DNA of 58,900 bases from Niveispirillum sp. (GTDB lineage: Bacteria; Pseudomonadota; Alphaproteobacteria; Azospirillales; Azospirillaceae), in contig NZ_JAGOGJ010000033.1 of NCBI RefSeq assembly GCF_017996735.1, positions 1 through 58,900 of the forward strand. The letters are read 5' to 3'. A program made the translations under genes and the position numbers. The notes beneath the pieces were generated by a model, which did no database searches, was not told the DNA's origin, and saw nothing but the letters and a program-made list of their open reading frames with translations. Below are positions 1 to 9,025 of the stretch, one piece after another (positions within the stretch are counted from its first letter, which is position 1; each line of letters begins with the position of its first letter).

Positions 1-1
1 T

Positions 2-232
2 CCCCAGGCCGCTGCGCAGGAGCCGCTGGACGCCATCCGTCCCCTGCTCCACCGTCTGTTCCAACGCGGGGAGCCAGAGCTGCTGGACCGGCTGATCGAC
101 CTGATCATGCATGAAGCCCATGCCTTCGCACAGGGCAATCAGGTGCGCACGGCCGCGATCCTGGGCGTTACCCGCAATGTCATCCGCACCTATCTGAAGC
201 GGGTGGGCATCCTGAAACGGGCCGGGGAATGA
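2..232 (+). CDS. C-terminal part of a Fis-type (sigma-54 dependent) transcriptional regulator
   Basis: An open frame enters the window from the left and ends at TGA 230-232, giving 76 visible residues. The last 40 residues form a Fis-type helix-turn-helix: a QVRTAAILGVTRNVIRTYLK segment, the DNA-recognition end typical of sigma-54 enhancer-binding proteins. The ATPase and sensor domains lie outside the window, so the signal cannot be named. The gene reads toward the convergent RidA gene on the minus strand. Family assignment rests on the helix-turn-helix alone. Confidence 0.6.
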   Translation, partial: PQAAAQEPLDAIRPLLHRLFQRGEPELLDRLIDLIMHEAHAFAQGNQVRTAAILGVTRNVIRTYLKRVGILKRAGE

Positions 233-407
233 TGAAACAGGCAATGACAGTTGGGGGTTCAAGAACGGCGCCAGATCACCGCCCCTGGCGGCCGTACAGG
301 TGAGCCCACGGGTTCCTCCCGCGCACGGGGGCCCTCCTATGGACTACCTGCATCGGCGTAGTTTTTCAGGTTGGGGTCAATATGACCGCGACGGATAGGA
401 AAATGCC
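233..407. other. Convergent intergenic region, no gene seen
   Basis: These 175 bases lie between two convergent genes. They contain a GC-rich stretch and one GGTCA-ATA-TGACC inverted repeat at 375-387. I see no coding sequence and no clear terminator with a T-tract. Confidence 0.4.
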
Positions 408-800
408 CTAAATGTACGCCACGGCGCTGATTTCGATCATTTGGTCGGGGAAGACCAAGCTGGGTACGCCAAGGCAGGTTCCGGCGACCCGGTGCGTGCC
501 CAGATATTCCTTGAACAGCGTGATGCACTCGCCGAAATCGCGCTGCGGGTTCGTCAGATAGATTTCCATATAGGCGATGTTCGATCTGGACACGCCATAG
601 CCGGCCAGCACGCGATCCAGATTCGACAAGGTCTGCCGGGTCTGCGCCTGGATGTCGCCGGGACCGACGAATTCTCCCTGCATGTCATGGGAGAACTGGC
701 CGGAGATATGGATCGTGCCGTTCACGGCATAGGCCTGGGTAACGCCGAATTCCTTTTCCCACGAGACGCCGTGATCGAAGGTGCGGACGATGTTGGTCAT
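408..800 (-). CDS. RidA/YjgF-family protein lacking the canonical arginine
   Basis: A 130-residue protein with the RidA (YjgF/YER057c/UK114) fold signature along its whole length, including the C-terminal IEISAVAYI strand. Classical RidA enzymes hydrolyse 2-imino acids using an arginine in a PAR(S/T) motif. Here that segment reads RVAGT (residues 104-108), so the arginine is replaced by Gly107. It probably belongs to a non-canonical Rid subgroup often placed in catabolic clusters, where a ring or enamine/imine intermediate is hydrolysed. It is divergent from the LysR gene at 1023, which may control it. Confidence 0.85.
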   Translation of the reverse strand: MTNIVRTFDHGVSWEKEFGVTQAYAVNGTIHISGQFSHDMQGEFVGPGDIQAQTRQTLSNLDRVLAGYGVSRSNIAYMEIYLTNPQRDFGECITLFKEYLGTHRVAGTCLGVPSLVFPDQMIEISAVAYI

Positions 801-1022
801 GGTGATGTTCCCGTTGGCTCGATAAACCGCGACAACGCCCCATGAACGGGCGGCGGCTTTGGGGACATTAAGGGATTATTTGTCGAACGGATTTCCCCAC
901 TGATCAGAATTGACGCCGGATCTGGCCACGGCTTCTCACCCACCCCAGCAATGTTTATATTGCCAAAATATGAAAAATTTCACTATATGAAAGAAAGGTA
1001 CATTGGAAAGCTGTGGGGCGGC
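801..1022. promoter_or_regulatory. Divergent promoter region between RidA and LysR genes
   Basis: The 222 bases separate the minus-strand RidA gene from the plus-strand LysR gene. The distal half is strikingly AT-rich and holds the palindrome TGAAA-AA-TTTCA (971-982) followed by a second TATATGAAA at 985-993. The layout is that of a LysR-type regulator controlling a divergent target. The same TGAAA/TTTCA words recur upstream of both TonB receptor genes of this block. Confidence 0.5.
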
Positions 1023-1919
1023 ATGCTGCGGGCAAACATGAACGACATCCTGGTGTTCATGGCTGTTGTGGATGCCGGCAGCTTCGTGGCGGGTGGACGT
1101 TCCATGGGGCTGACGCGGTCGGCTGCCGGCAAGGCCGTTGGGCGGTTGGAGGGGCGGCTGGGCATCCGGCTGCTCAATCGGACAACGCGCAGCCTCGCCC
1201 TGACCGACGAAGGTCGCGTCCTCTATGATCGGGGGCAGCAGATTCTGTCCGCCATCGACGATGCCGAGGCCAGTGTTGCCAGTCCCGCTGGCACCCCGCG
1301 CGGCGTGCTGCGTATGACGGTTCCGGACGCATTCGGGCGTTTGATCGTGCTGCCCCTGCTGGCGAAATTCCTGCGGACCTGGCCTGATATCCAGGTGGAG
1401 GTGAGTTTCAGCGACAGGGTTGCCGATCTGCTGGAGGATGGTTTCGACCTTGCCGTCCGTATCGGTCTCAACAGCGCCGATAACCGGCTGGTTTCTCGCG
1501 TCATCACCAAATACAGGGCCATCCTGTGCGCCAGCCCGACCTATCTGGCGGCCAGGGGGCGGCCCGAATGCCTGGACGATCTGGCCGCGCATGACTGTCT
1601 TTATTTCAGCAGCGGGTCGCGTCGTCAGGCCTGGCGGTTTCGTGACGCGGATGGCACTTGGGTGCGCGCGCAAGGGCGAAGCCGGCTGCGACTGGACAGC
1701 GGGGAAGCGATCCGGGATGCGGCCCTGGCCGGCCTGGGCATCGCCTTCCTGCCGGATTTCCTGGTGGCCGACCATCTGGCCGCCGGCCGCCTGAGTCAGG
1801 TGCTGCCCGACCTGGAGATGGACGAAGTGTCCATCGTCACCCTCTATCCAACCAAACGCTTCCTGGAGCCGCGCGTCCGGCGCTTCATCGACCTGATGGT
1901 CGCGGAACTGGGCGGCTGA
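1023..1919 (+). CDS. LysR-family transcriptional regulator
   Basis: A LysR-type regulator of about 299 residues. The N-terminal winged helix-turn-helix covers roughly residues 6-65, with the GRLEGRLGIRLLNRTTRSL recognition segment, and the C-terminal effector-binding domain follows. A longer frame starts at 951, but the family length and a GGGGCGG element just upstream favour ATG 1023; ATG 1038 is the alternative. It lies between two RidA genes, divergent from the first and 32 bases before the second, so it probably senses an intermediate of the local pathway. The effector is unknown. Confidence 0.9.
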   Translation: MLRANMNDILVFMAVVDAGSFVAGGRSMGLTRSAAGKAVGRLEGRLGIRLLNRTTRSLALTDEGRVLYDRGQQILSAIDDAEASVASPAGTPRGVLRMTVPDAFGRLIVLPLLAKFLRTWPDIQVEVSFSDRVADLLEDGFDLAVRIGLNSADNRLVSRVITKYRAILCASPTYLAARGRPECLDDLAAHDCLYFSSGSRRQAWRFRDADGTWVRAQGRSRLRLDSGEAIRDAALAGLGIAFLPDFLVADHLAAGRLSQVLPDLEMDEVSIVTLYPTKRFLEPRVRRFIDLMVAELGG

Positions 1920-1951
1920 TCTTCATCCTTTTCGAAATTGCGGAGACCATC

Positions 1952-2329
1952 ATGTTGCAAGCCGTCAACCGGCCTGGTGCCCGTCCCAATCCCGCTCATA
2001 GTCAGGGCATGGTCGCCACCGGCATGCGCACGCTCTATGTGGCGGGGCAGGTCGGCATCGATGCGGAAGGGGTCGCCGCCGACGGGATCGAGGCGCAGGC
2101 CGGTGCAGCGCTGGCCAATGTGGAGGCTGTACTGACGGCCGGCGGCATGGCCATGGCAGACGTCGCCAAGCTGACCGTCTATCTGACGCGGGAGGAGGAT
2201 ATGGCTGGCTTCCTGCGTGCCTTTACCCCCGCCCTGCCGTCGCCGCCACCCGCCGGTACGCTGGTTTTCGTCAAGGCATTGGCCTCACCCCGCTATCTGG
2301 TGGAGATCGAGGCCATAGCCGTGCGCTGA
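1952..2329 (+). CDS. Second RidA-family protein
   Basis: A 125-residue RidA-family protein starting at ATG 1952 behind a CGGAGACC ribosome-binding site. It shares the family's C-terminal YLVEIEAIAV strand. As in the other RidA gene of this block, the position of the catalytic arginine is lost: the segment reads PAGT instead of PAR(S/T). It follows the LysR gene by 32 bases on the same strand and may be cotranscribed with it. Its stop lies three bases from the convergent SDR gene, leaving no room for a separate terminator. Confidence 0.85.
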   Translation: MLQAVNRPGARPNPAHSQGMVATGMRTLYVAGQVGIDAEGVAADGIEAQAGAALANVEAVLTAGGMAMADVAKLTVYLTREEDMAGFLRAFTPALPSPPPAGTLVFVKALASPRYLVEIEAIAVR

Positions 2330-2332
2330 GGG

Positions 2333-3223
<891 letters not shown>

Positions 3224-3248
3224 GAATACCTCTTGAATTGGAAAAAGA

Positions 3249-3857
3249 TCACCAGCCGCCGGTTTGCAGCCAGGCTTCCGCCATTGCGAGCCGATCCGAT
3301 CCCCAGAACGCCTCCCCGTCGATGACGAGGGTGGGGGAGCCGAAGATGCCGGCGGCCATGGCGTCGGCCGTGACGGCCCTGGGGGCATCGCGAAGGCCGT
3401 CGCTTTGAAGAGCATCCACGGCCGCAGCGCGGGGCAGGCCGGTCGAGGCCACGATGTCCAGCACCGTTTCGGCGACGGAGATGTCCCGCGCTTGCGCCCA
3501 GTGTGCGCGATAAAGCGACAGGACCAGGGGTTCCACCCTGTCCGGCGCCCATGTCTTCGCCCACAGGACGGCACGGGCCGCGTTCAGGGGCGGAAAGCTG
3601 AAACGGGCGTTCGGGGCCAGGGTCAGGCCGTGGTAACGCAATGACCGCCCGATATCGTGCCGCATATATGCCCCCTTGAGCGGGGTTTGCAGAGGCGGCG
3701 GCAGGCCCATGGCCTCGATCACCGTCATTTTCAGCAGGATCGGATGCCAACGGACCTCACGGCCAAAGCGGCGCGCCAGGGCGCCGACCTGCTCAGCCCC
3801 GATCCAGCCATAGGGGGAGATGAAGTCGAAATAGAAATCCAGCGTCGGGGAAGGCAC
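3249..3857 (-). CDS. 2-hydroxychromene-2-carboxylate isomerase-like DsbA-fold protein
   Basis: A 202-residue thioredoxin-fold protein. The N-terminal LDFYFDFISPYGWIG contains Ser14, the active-site serine of the HCCA isomerase / kappa-class GST family. The C-terminal GIFGSPTLVIDGEAFWGSDRL is the family's glutathione-binding cis-proline and specificity loop. Members isomerise aromatic-degradation intermediates or act as glutathione transferases. It sits between an acyl-CoA synthetase (three-base gap upstream) and an SDR, in the same operon. A role in ring or double-bond isomerisation fits, but the substrate is unknown. Confidence 0.85.
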   Translation of the reverse strand: MPSPTLDFYFDFISPYGWIGAEQVGALARRFGREVRWHPILLKMTVIEAMGLPPPLQTPLKGAYMRHDIGRSLRYHGLTLAPNARFSFPPLNAARAVLWAKTWAPDRVEPLVLSLYRAHWAQARDISVAETVLDIVASTGLPRAAAVDALQSDGLRDAPRAVTADAMAAGIFGSPTLVIDGEAFWGSDRLAMAEAWLQTGGW

Positions 3858-3860
3858 GCA

Positions 3861-5471
3861 TCACCCGTTCGACAGCAGGTCGCGCAGGACATATTTCTGC
3901 ACCTTGCCGGAAGCCGTCTGCGGGAAGGCATCCATGAAGTGCCAGCGGCGCGGGACCTTGTAGCCGGCCAGCCGTTCGCGGCAGAACGCCTCCAGCCCCG
4001 TGGGGTCGGCGGCACCGGGTGCCGTCAGCAGCACACAGGCCGCCACGCTTTCCCCCATATCCCGGTCCGGCAGGCCGACCACGGCCACGTCGCGGATGGC
4101 CGGATGGGTCATCAGCACATCTTCCACCTCGCGCGGATAGATGTTCTCGCCACCCCGGATGATCATGTCGCGCAGGCGGCCCAGAACCCGGCAATAGCCC
4201 TGTCCATCCATGCTGCCGATATCACCGGTATGCAGCCAGCCGTCGGCGTCGATGGCCGCCGCCGTTGCGTCCGGTGCGTTATGGTATCCGGTCATGATGC
4301 CGTAACCCCGTCCGCAGATTTCGCCAGTCGCGCCAAGGGGCACAATATCGCCCGTCTCTGGGTCGATGATCTTCACCTCCGTCTGCGGCAGAGGCCGGCC
4401 CACGGTTTCAACCCAGGCGGGGTAGTTATCATCGACCGCCGTATGTGTCAGATAGGGGGATGCCTCCGTCTGGCCGAAACCGATGGCGACCTTCACGCCC
4501 AGGATTGTTTCGGCGTCGCGGACCAGTTCCGGCGGCACCGGCGCCCCACCCAGCGTGACCAGTCGCCAGCTTGACAGGTCGCGGGGCTGCCTTGCCTGTT
4601 CCTCCAGCATCCGGATCAGCATGGTGGGCACGCAGATCATGGTGGTGCCGCGTTCCTGTTCGAACAGGTCCAGCATGGGACCCGCGTCGAAGCCGGGCGC
4701 CATCACCTGCGTTCCCCCCGTCTGCAGCGCACCCAGCGTGGCCAGCCCGCAACCGGCCGTGTGAAACATCGGCATGGCGTTGATCCAGATGTCGCCCGGC
4801 CCGGCCCCGATCGCCTGTGCATAAAGCCTTCCGTTATTGGCAAGCCCGCGATGGGTCAGGCAGGCGCCCTTGGGAAAGCCGGTCGTGCCCGAGGTGTACT
4901 GGATCTGCGCCACCGCATCCGGTGACACGGGGGGCAGGGTTCCGTCGGGTGCGGCCGCCAGGAAGGCATCCCAGGTCGATAACGTGATCACATGGCGCAG
5001 GCGGGGCAGGGCGGGGCGCACGCTGTCGATCAGATCGCACAGGTCGCGGCCACGATAATGGTCCTGAACGATGATGCCGCTGGCCTGCGACTGTTCCAGC
5101 ACATAAGCCAGTTCCTGGGCCAGATAGGCTGGGTTGACAGTGACCAACACCAGTCCCGCCAGAGCGGCGCCATATTCGATCAGGGCCCATTCCGGCCGGT
5201 TGCCGGCCCAGACCGCCACATGCTGGCCCGGTTCGAAATGCCGGAGCAGGGCATAGGCCACCCTTTGCGCGTCGGCGGCCAGTTCATTGAAGGTCCAGCG
5301 CCGCCGCGCCGCACGGTCGACCTGTCCGTCGATCAGCGCCACGCCATCGCCGTGGATGCGCGCGGCCCGCAGCAAGGCCTGGCCTACCGGTTCCTCGATC
5401 AACGGCACGGAGCGATCGGCAGGACAGTAGGAGCGTGTCAGAAGCCGGGTACGGAATGGCTGGTCGGGCAT
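3861..5471 (-). CDS. AMP-dependent acyl-CoA synthetase
   Basis: A 536-residue member of the ANL superfamily that activates a carboxylic acid to its CoA thioester with ATP. Motifs seen: the phosphate-binding TSGTTGFPKG (193-202), GFGQTEASP, the WLHTGDIG hinge region, RGGENIYPREVE, and the catalytic Lys523 in SGKVQK. It is the first gene of the minus-strand operon that also holds the isomerase and the SDR. It diverges from a TonB receptor across a regulatory region. It resembles medium-chain fatty-acyl or aryl-acid synthetases; the acid it uses cannot be deduced. Confidence 0.92.
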   Translation of the reverse strand: MPDQPFRTRLLTRSYCPADRSVPLIEEPVGQALLRAARIHGDGVALIDGQVDRAARRRWTFNELAADAQRVAYALLRHFEPGQHVAVWAGNRPEWALIEYGAALAGLVLVTVNPAYLAQELAYVLEQSQASGIIVQDHYRGRDLCDLIDSVRPALPRLRHVITLSTWDAFLAAAPDGTLPPVSPDAVAQIQYTSGTTGFPKGACLTHRGLANNGRLYAQAIGAGPGDIWINAMPMFHTAGCGLATLGALQTGGTQVMAPGFDAGPMLDLFEQERGTTMICVPTMLIRMLEEQARQPRDLSSWRLVTLGGAPVPPELVRDAETILGVKVAIGFGQTEASPYLTHTAVDDNYPAWVETVGRPLPQTEVKIIDPETGDIVPLGATGEICGRGYGIMTGYHNAPDATAAAIDADGWLHTGDIGSMDGQGYCRVLGRLRDMIIRGGENIYPREVEDVLMTHPAIRDVAVVGLPDRDMGESVAACVLLTAPGAADPTGLEAFCRERLAGYKVPRRWHFMDAFPQTASGKVQKYVLRDLLSNG

Positions 5472-5715
5472 GGGGGATCTCCCTTTTCATCAGGGTTCCG
5501 GTTGGCTGCCCTTCCTATGCGGGCAAACCGCCAATGTGTCAAATATGAAATTTTGTGCAAATAATGAAATTATCAAGGGATGGCGGTTGCGCGATCCTGA
5601 GATTTCATTATTTCAATATATGAACACAATACAGATATTGACACACCCGCCCAGGGCCCGGATAGTGGCCGCAACAAGAAGCGGCGGCAGTGACCGCCCG
5701 CGATTGGAGGAAGTA
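5472..5715. promoter_or_regulatory. Divergent regulatory region of the acyl-CoA synthetase and TonB receptor operons
   Basis: In these 244 bases the AT-rich core (5535-5640) carries repeated TGAAA/TTTCA words: ATATGAAATTTTG at 5543-5555, ATAAT-GAA-ATTAT at 5561-5573, and TTTCATTATTTCAATATATGAA at 5603-5624. These are plausible operator half-sites for the IclR or LysR regulator of the block. A good plus-strand promoter and a GGAGGAAGTA ribosome-binding site lie downstream of them. Confidence 0.5.
5638..5666 (+). promoter_or_regulatory. Predicted sigma-70-type promoter of the TonB receptor operon
   Basis: A perfect -35 TTGACA (5638-5643) is separated by 17 bases from the -10 GATAGT (5661-5666). 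The TGAAA/TTTCA repeats lie immediately upstream, where an activator or an overlapping repressor could act. The start codon at 5716 is 50 bases further on. Confidence 0.5.
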
Positions 5716-8166
5716 ATGAACAAGGGGAAGCAGTTGGCTGCCGGCCGTCGCCGGCGGTTCAGCCCTGTTGCTGTCGGCGCGATGCTGGGCATCGCCCTGC
5801 CGGTGCTGGCGCAGGCTCAGCAGCCGGCCGAACAGGCTGGAAATGAACCGGAACTGCTGGAAATTGTCGTCACTGCCCAGAAGCGGGAACAGCGCCTGCA
5901 GGATGTCGGCCTGACGGTGACGGCCTTCGATGGCGATCTGCTGGCCAGCCAGGGTGTGAATGCCGTCACCGATCTGGCGAAGATGGTGCCCGGTTTGGAC
6001 GTCACGCCCAGCCCCAGCGGCTCCCCGGTCTACACGCTGCGTGGCGTCGGCTTTTTTGAAAGCTCGCTGAGTTCGGCCCCCGACGTCGCCATCTATCTGG
6101 ATCAGGTGCCGCTGGCCATCCCGGCTTTTTCCGCCCTGACCGCGTTTGATCTGGAACGGGTGGAGGTGTTGAAGGGGCCGCAGGGCACGCTGTTCGGCAC
6201 CAACGCCACCGGCGGCGCCATCAACCTGATTGCGGCCAAGCCCACGCGGCAGGCGCAGGGCGGCATCAAGGCCGAATATGGCCGCTTCAACACGGTGCGC
6301 CTGGACAGTTTTGTCAGCGGGCCGATCACGGATGATTTGAACGGCCGTGTGGCGGTGAAGCTGAACCGGGGTGATGCCTGGCAGCGCAGCTATACCCGCG
6401 ATGACAAGCTGGGTGAACTGGACGACGCGGCCGGCCGCGTGCTGCTGGACTGGCAGGCGTCGGACGCGCTGCGGGTGGAACTGAACCTGAACGGCTGGTT
6501 GAACCGGTCCGATCCGCAGGCGCCGCAACTGGCGCGTAAGACTCTGCCGGCCGACCTGCAGGCGCCCATCGGGTCATCGGGTTTCGGCGGCACGGTGACG
6601 GCGGCGCTGCCGCTGCTGGCGCTGCCTGCCGCCCCGCGTGACGCGCGCGCCGCGAACTGGTCGCCCGATTACCGCCCCTATCGCGATGACCGCTTCTATC
6701 AGGCGGCGCTGAACATCAATTACGACCTGACCGAGGATGTGACCCTCACGGCCCTGACCGGGTACAGCGACCTGCGGCAGCGCAAGGCCTCATCCTATTC
6801 CGGGACCGATCTGCCGGCCTTTGATCAGGCGTCGAATAATGCCGATGCCGATGATGTCAGCCAGGAATTGCGCCTGGCCAGTACCGATGCCGGCGCGACC
6901 CTGCGCTGGATGGTCGGAGCCAATTACCAGCGGACGGGCAGTTACGAGAATATCGGCGCCATCTATCCGCAGGCATCGACCGGTACGCGCGACGGCTTTA
7001 CCGCCAACAGCTTCGACAGCCGGCAGGTCTTCAAGCAATGGGCGGCCTTCGGCAATCTGGAATTTGATGTCGCCGACAACCTGACCCTGAAGGCCGGCAT
7101 CCGTTATTCCGACAGCAAGCGCACGGCCGTCAACCGCGCCTATGACACGCCGGGCTATGTGGAACCCGATCCCAACAGCCCCGGCCTGACGCGGTTCTTC
7201 AACATCGTGATGCCGGCCGTTTATGTCCCGATCTTCTGTCCGGGTGTGACCTTCACGCCCGTGGTGCCGGGGAAGTCCATCTCCATCAACCCGGACACCT
7301 GCGTGTCGGGCGACTATCACGGCACGTTGAAGGAAGACAATGTGCCGTGGAGCCTGGGGCTGGATTTCAAGCCGACGGATGGTCTGCTGCTATATGCCAA
7401 CGCCTCGCGCGGGTTCAAGGGCGGGGCCTTCCCCATCGCCAATGGCGCGTCCCAGGAGCAATATTATCCGGTGCCGCAGGAAAAGCTGACAGCTTATGAG
7501 CTGGGCTTCAAGTCGACCGTGGCGGATCATCGTATCATGCTGAACGGGGCCGCCTTCTATTACGACTATGCCAACAAGCAGACGCGCGGCAAGACCGTCG
7601 ATCCGCTGTTCGGCGCCCTGGAACAGTTGGTCAGCATTCCGAAGTCACGCACCTATGGCGCCGAACTGGACCTGACCGCTATGCCCATCCGGGGGCTGAC
7701 TTTGCGCACCGCCGTCACCTGGCTGGACGCCAAGATCAAGACCTATGACGGGATCGTCGGGGCCAATAATGTCGGCGGGCTGCTGTTCCCCACGCGGGCG
7801 TCGTTCGCGGGCACGACCCTGCCTTTCGCGCCGAAATTCGCCCTGGCGACCAGCGCGGATTACGAATTCCCCGTGGATGACCGACGGGTCGCCTTCCTGG
7901 GTGCCAGCCTGCGGGCGCAGACCAAAAGCTACGGGTCCCCGCAACTGTCGGCGCAGGACAAGGCGGATGCACAGATCGACGGCTATGCGACGCTGGATCT
8001 GCGCGCCGGCCTGAAGGCGGACGATGATAGCTGGACCGTGTCCGTCTGGGGGCGCAACGTTACCAACACCTTCTATTGGACCAACAGCCTGCGGGCCTTC
8101 GACACCATCGTGCGCTACACGGGGCGCCCGGCCGAATATGGTGTCACCCTGGGCTATAATTTCTAA
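5716..8166 (+). CDS. TonB-dependent outer-membrane receptor
   Basis: An 816-residue TonB-dependent receptor. It starts at ATG 5716 behind GGAGGAAGTA. A cationic N-region and a hydrophobic core ending in LAQAQ form the signal peptide. The EIVVTAQKREQ TonB-box region leads into the plug domain (VEVLKGPQGTLFGTNATGGAINL), then a 22-strand-type barrel ending in the aromatic YGVTLGYNF. These receptors bind large or scarce ligands and import them with energy from TonB-ExbBD. It heads a five-gene catabolic operon, so its ligand is probably the pathway substrate. A long upstream in-frame extension is not used. Confidence 0.95.
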   Translation: MNKGKQLAAGRRRRFSPVAVGAMLGIALPVLAQAQQPAEQAGNEPELLEIVVTAQKREQRLQDVGLTVTAFDGDLLASQGVNAVTDLAKMVPGLDVTPSPSGSPVYTLRGVGFFESSLSSAPDVAIYLDQVPLAIPAFSALTAFDLERVEVLKGPQGTLFGTNATGGAINLIAAKPTRQAQGGIKAEYGRFNTVRLDSFVSGPITDDLNGRVAVKLNRGDAWQRSYTRDDKLGELDDAAGRVLLDWQASDALRVELNLNGWLNRSDPQAPQLARKTLPADLQAPIGSSGFGGTVTAALPLLALPAAPRDARAANWSPDYRPYRDDRFYQAALNINYDLTEDVTLTALTGYSDLRQRKASSYSGTDLPAFDQASNNADADDVSQELRLASTDAGATLRWMVGANYQRTGSYENIGAIYPQASTGTRDGFTANSFDSRQVFKQWAAFGNLEFDVADNLTLKAGIRYSDSKRTAVNRAYDTPGYVEPDPNSPGLTRFFNIVMPAVYVPIFCPGVTFTPVVPGKSISINPDTCVSGDYHGTLKEDNVPWSLGLDFKPTDGLLLYANASRGFKGGAFPIANGASQEQYYPVPQEKLTAYELGFKSTVADHRIMLNGAAFYYDYANKQTRGKTVDPLFGALEQLVSIPKSRTYGAELDLTAMPIRGLTLRTAVTWLDAKIKTYDGIVGANNVGGLLFPTRASFAGTTLPFAPKFALATSADYEFPVDDRRVAFLGASLRAQTKSYGSPQLSAQDKADAQIDGYATLDLRAGLKADDDSWTVSVWGRNVTNTFYWTNSLRAFDTIVRYTGRPAEYGVTLGYNF

Positions 8167-8189
8167 AAACCGGCAAGGGAGGAAACGAC

Positions 8190-9014
8190 ATGGCGATGGC
8201 GCGCGGCATTCCGGTGCGGGACACCATCCTGTGGGTGCAGGATACGGGAGAGGTCGATCTGCCCGTGATCTTCTGCCTGCATTCGCTGTGGCTGGACGGG
8301 TCGATGTTCGACGCGCTGGTCCCGGCGGCGGCAGGGCGGTTCCGCTTCGTCCGCCCGGATTTCCGGGGGCAGGGCAGCAGCGCCCCGCATACGGGTGACG
8401 TGGTGGACATGGATTGCTGCGCCGACGACATGAATGCCCTGATCGACATTCTGGGCCTGCGGTCTGTGCATCTTGCCGCCGCGTCGATGGGCGGTGACGT
8501 GGCCGTGCGCATGATCGCCCGGCGCCCCGATCTGTTCGCGTCCCTTGCCATGCTGGGTTCATCGGTGCGGGCCGAGCCGCCGGATCAGTTGGCGCATTTC
8601 ACCGCCTGGCTGGAGGGGGCGCGGCGCACCGGCTTTGTGGGCGAGAACCTGGATGTGCTGATGTCCATCATGTTCGGAGCCACGACGCGGGCGCAGGCCG
8701 ATGCCCAGCCGATGCTGCGCCCCTGGCGCAACAAGCTGGAACTGACGCCCATGTCGCGCTGGCCGGCGCTGGTGGGCGTGCTGAACCGTACCAGTGCCGT
8801 CGACCTTCTGCCTTCCATCGCCGTGCCCACCCTGGTCCTGTCGGGGGCGGACGACATCGCCCGTCCGCCCGATTGGGGGCGCGAAGTGGCCGACGGCGTT
8901 CCCGATGGCCGGCAGATCGTGCTGGAGGGAGTGGGCCATACCCCCATCCTGGAGGCTCCCGACACTGTCCTTCCCCTGGCTCTCCGTTTCTTTGCGGATA
9001 CGATTGCCCGATAG
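8190..9014 (+). CDS. Alpha/beta-hydrolase
   Basis: A 274-residue alpha/beta-hydrolase fold enzyme. The catalytic triad is visible: Ser99 in AASMGGD, Asp in SGADDIARP, and His in EGVGHTP near the C-terminus. Size and motifs match the 3-oxoadipate enol-lactonase / carboxylic-ester hydrolase group. It follows the TonB receptor by 23 bases with an AGGGAGGAAA ribosome-binding site. It may open a lactone or ester of the imported ligand. Exact activity is unknown. Confidence 0.88.
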   Translation: MAMARGIPVRDTILWVQDTGEVDLPVIFCLHSLWLDGSMFDALVPAAAGRFRFVRPDFRGQGSSAPHTGDVVDMDCCADDMNALIDILGLRSVHLAAASMGGDVAVRMIARRPDLFASLAMLGSSVRAEPPDQLAHFTAWLEGARRTGFVGENLDVLMSIMFGATTRAQADAQPMLRPWRNKLELTPMSRWPALVGVLNRTSAVDLLPSIAVPTLVLSGADDIARPPDWGREVADGVPDGRQIVLEGVGHTPILEAPDTVLPLALRFFADTIAR

Positions 9015-9025
9015 GAGCAATTTCA

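Noticed and set aside
375..387. GGTCA-ATA-TGACC inverted repeat resembling the island operator
   Set aside because: The arms are in the opposite order and spacing to ATGACC-N4-GGTCAT, and it lies between two convergent genes where no promoter is expected. Probably chance.
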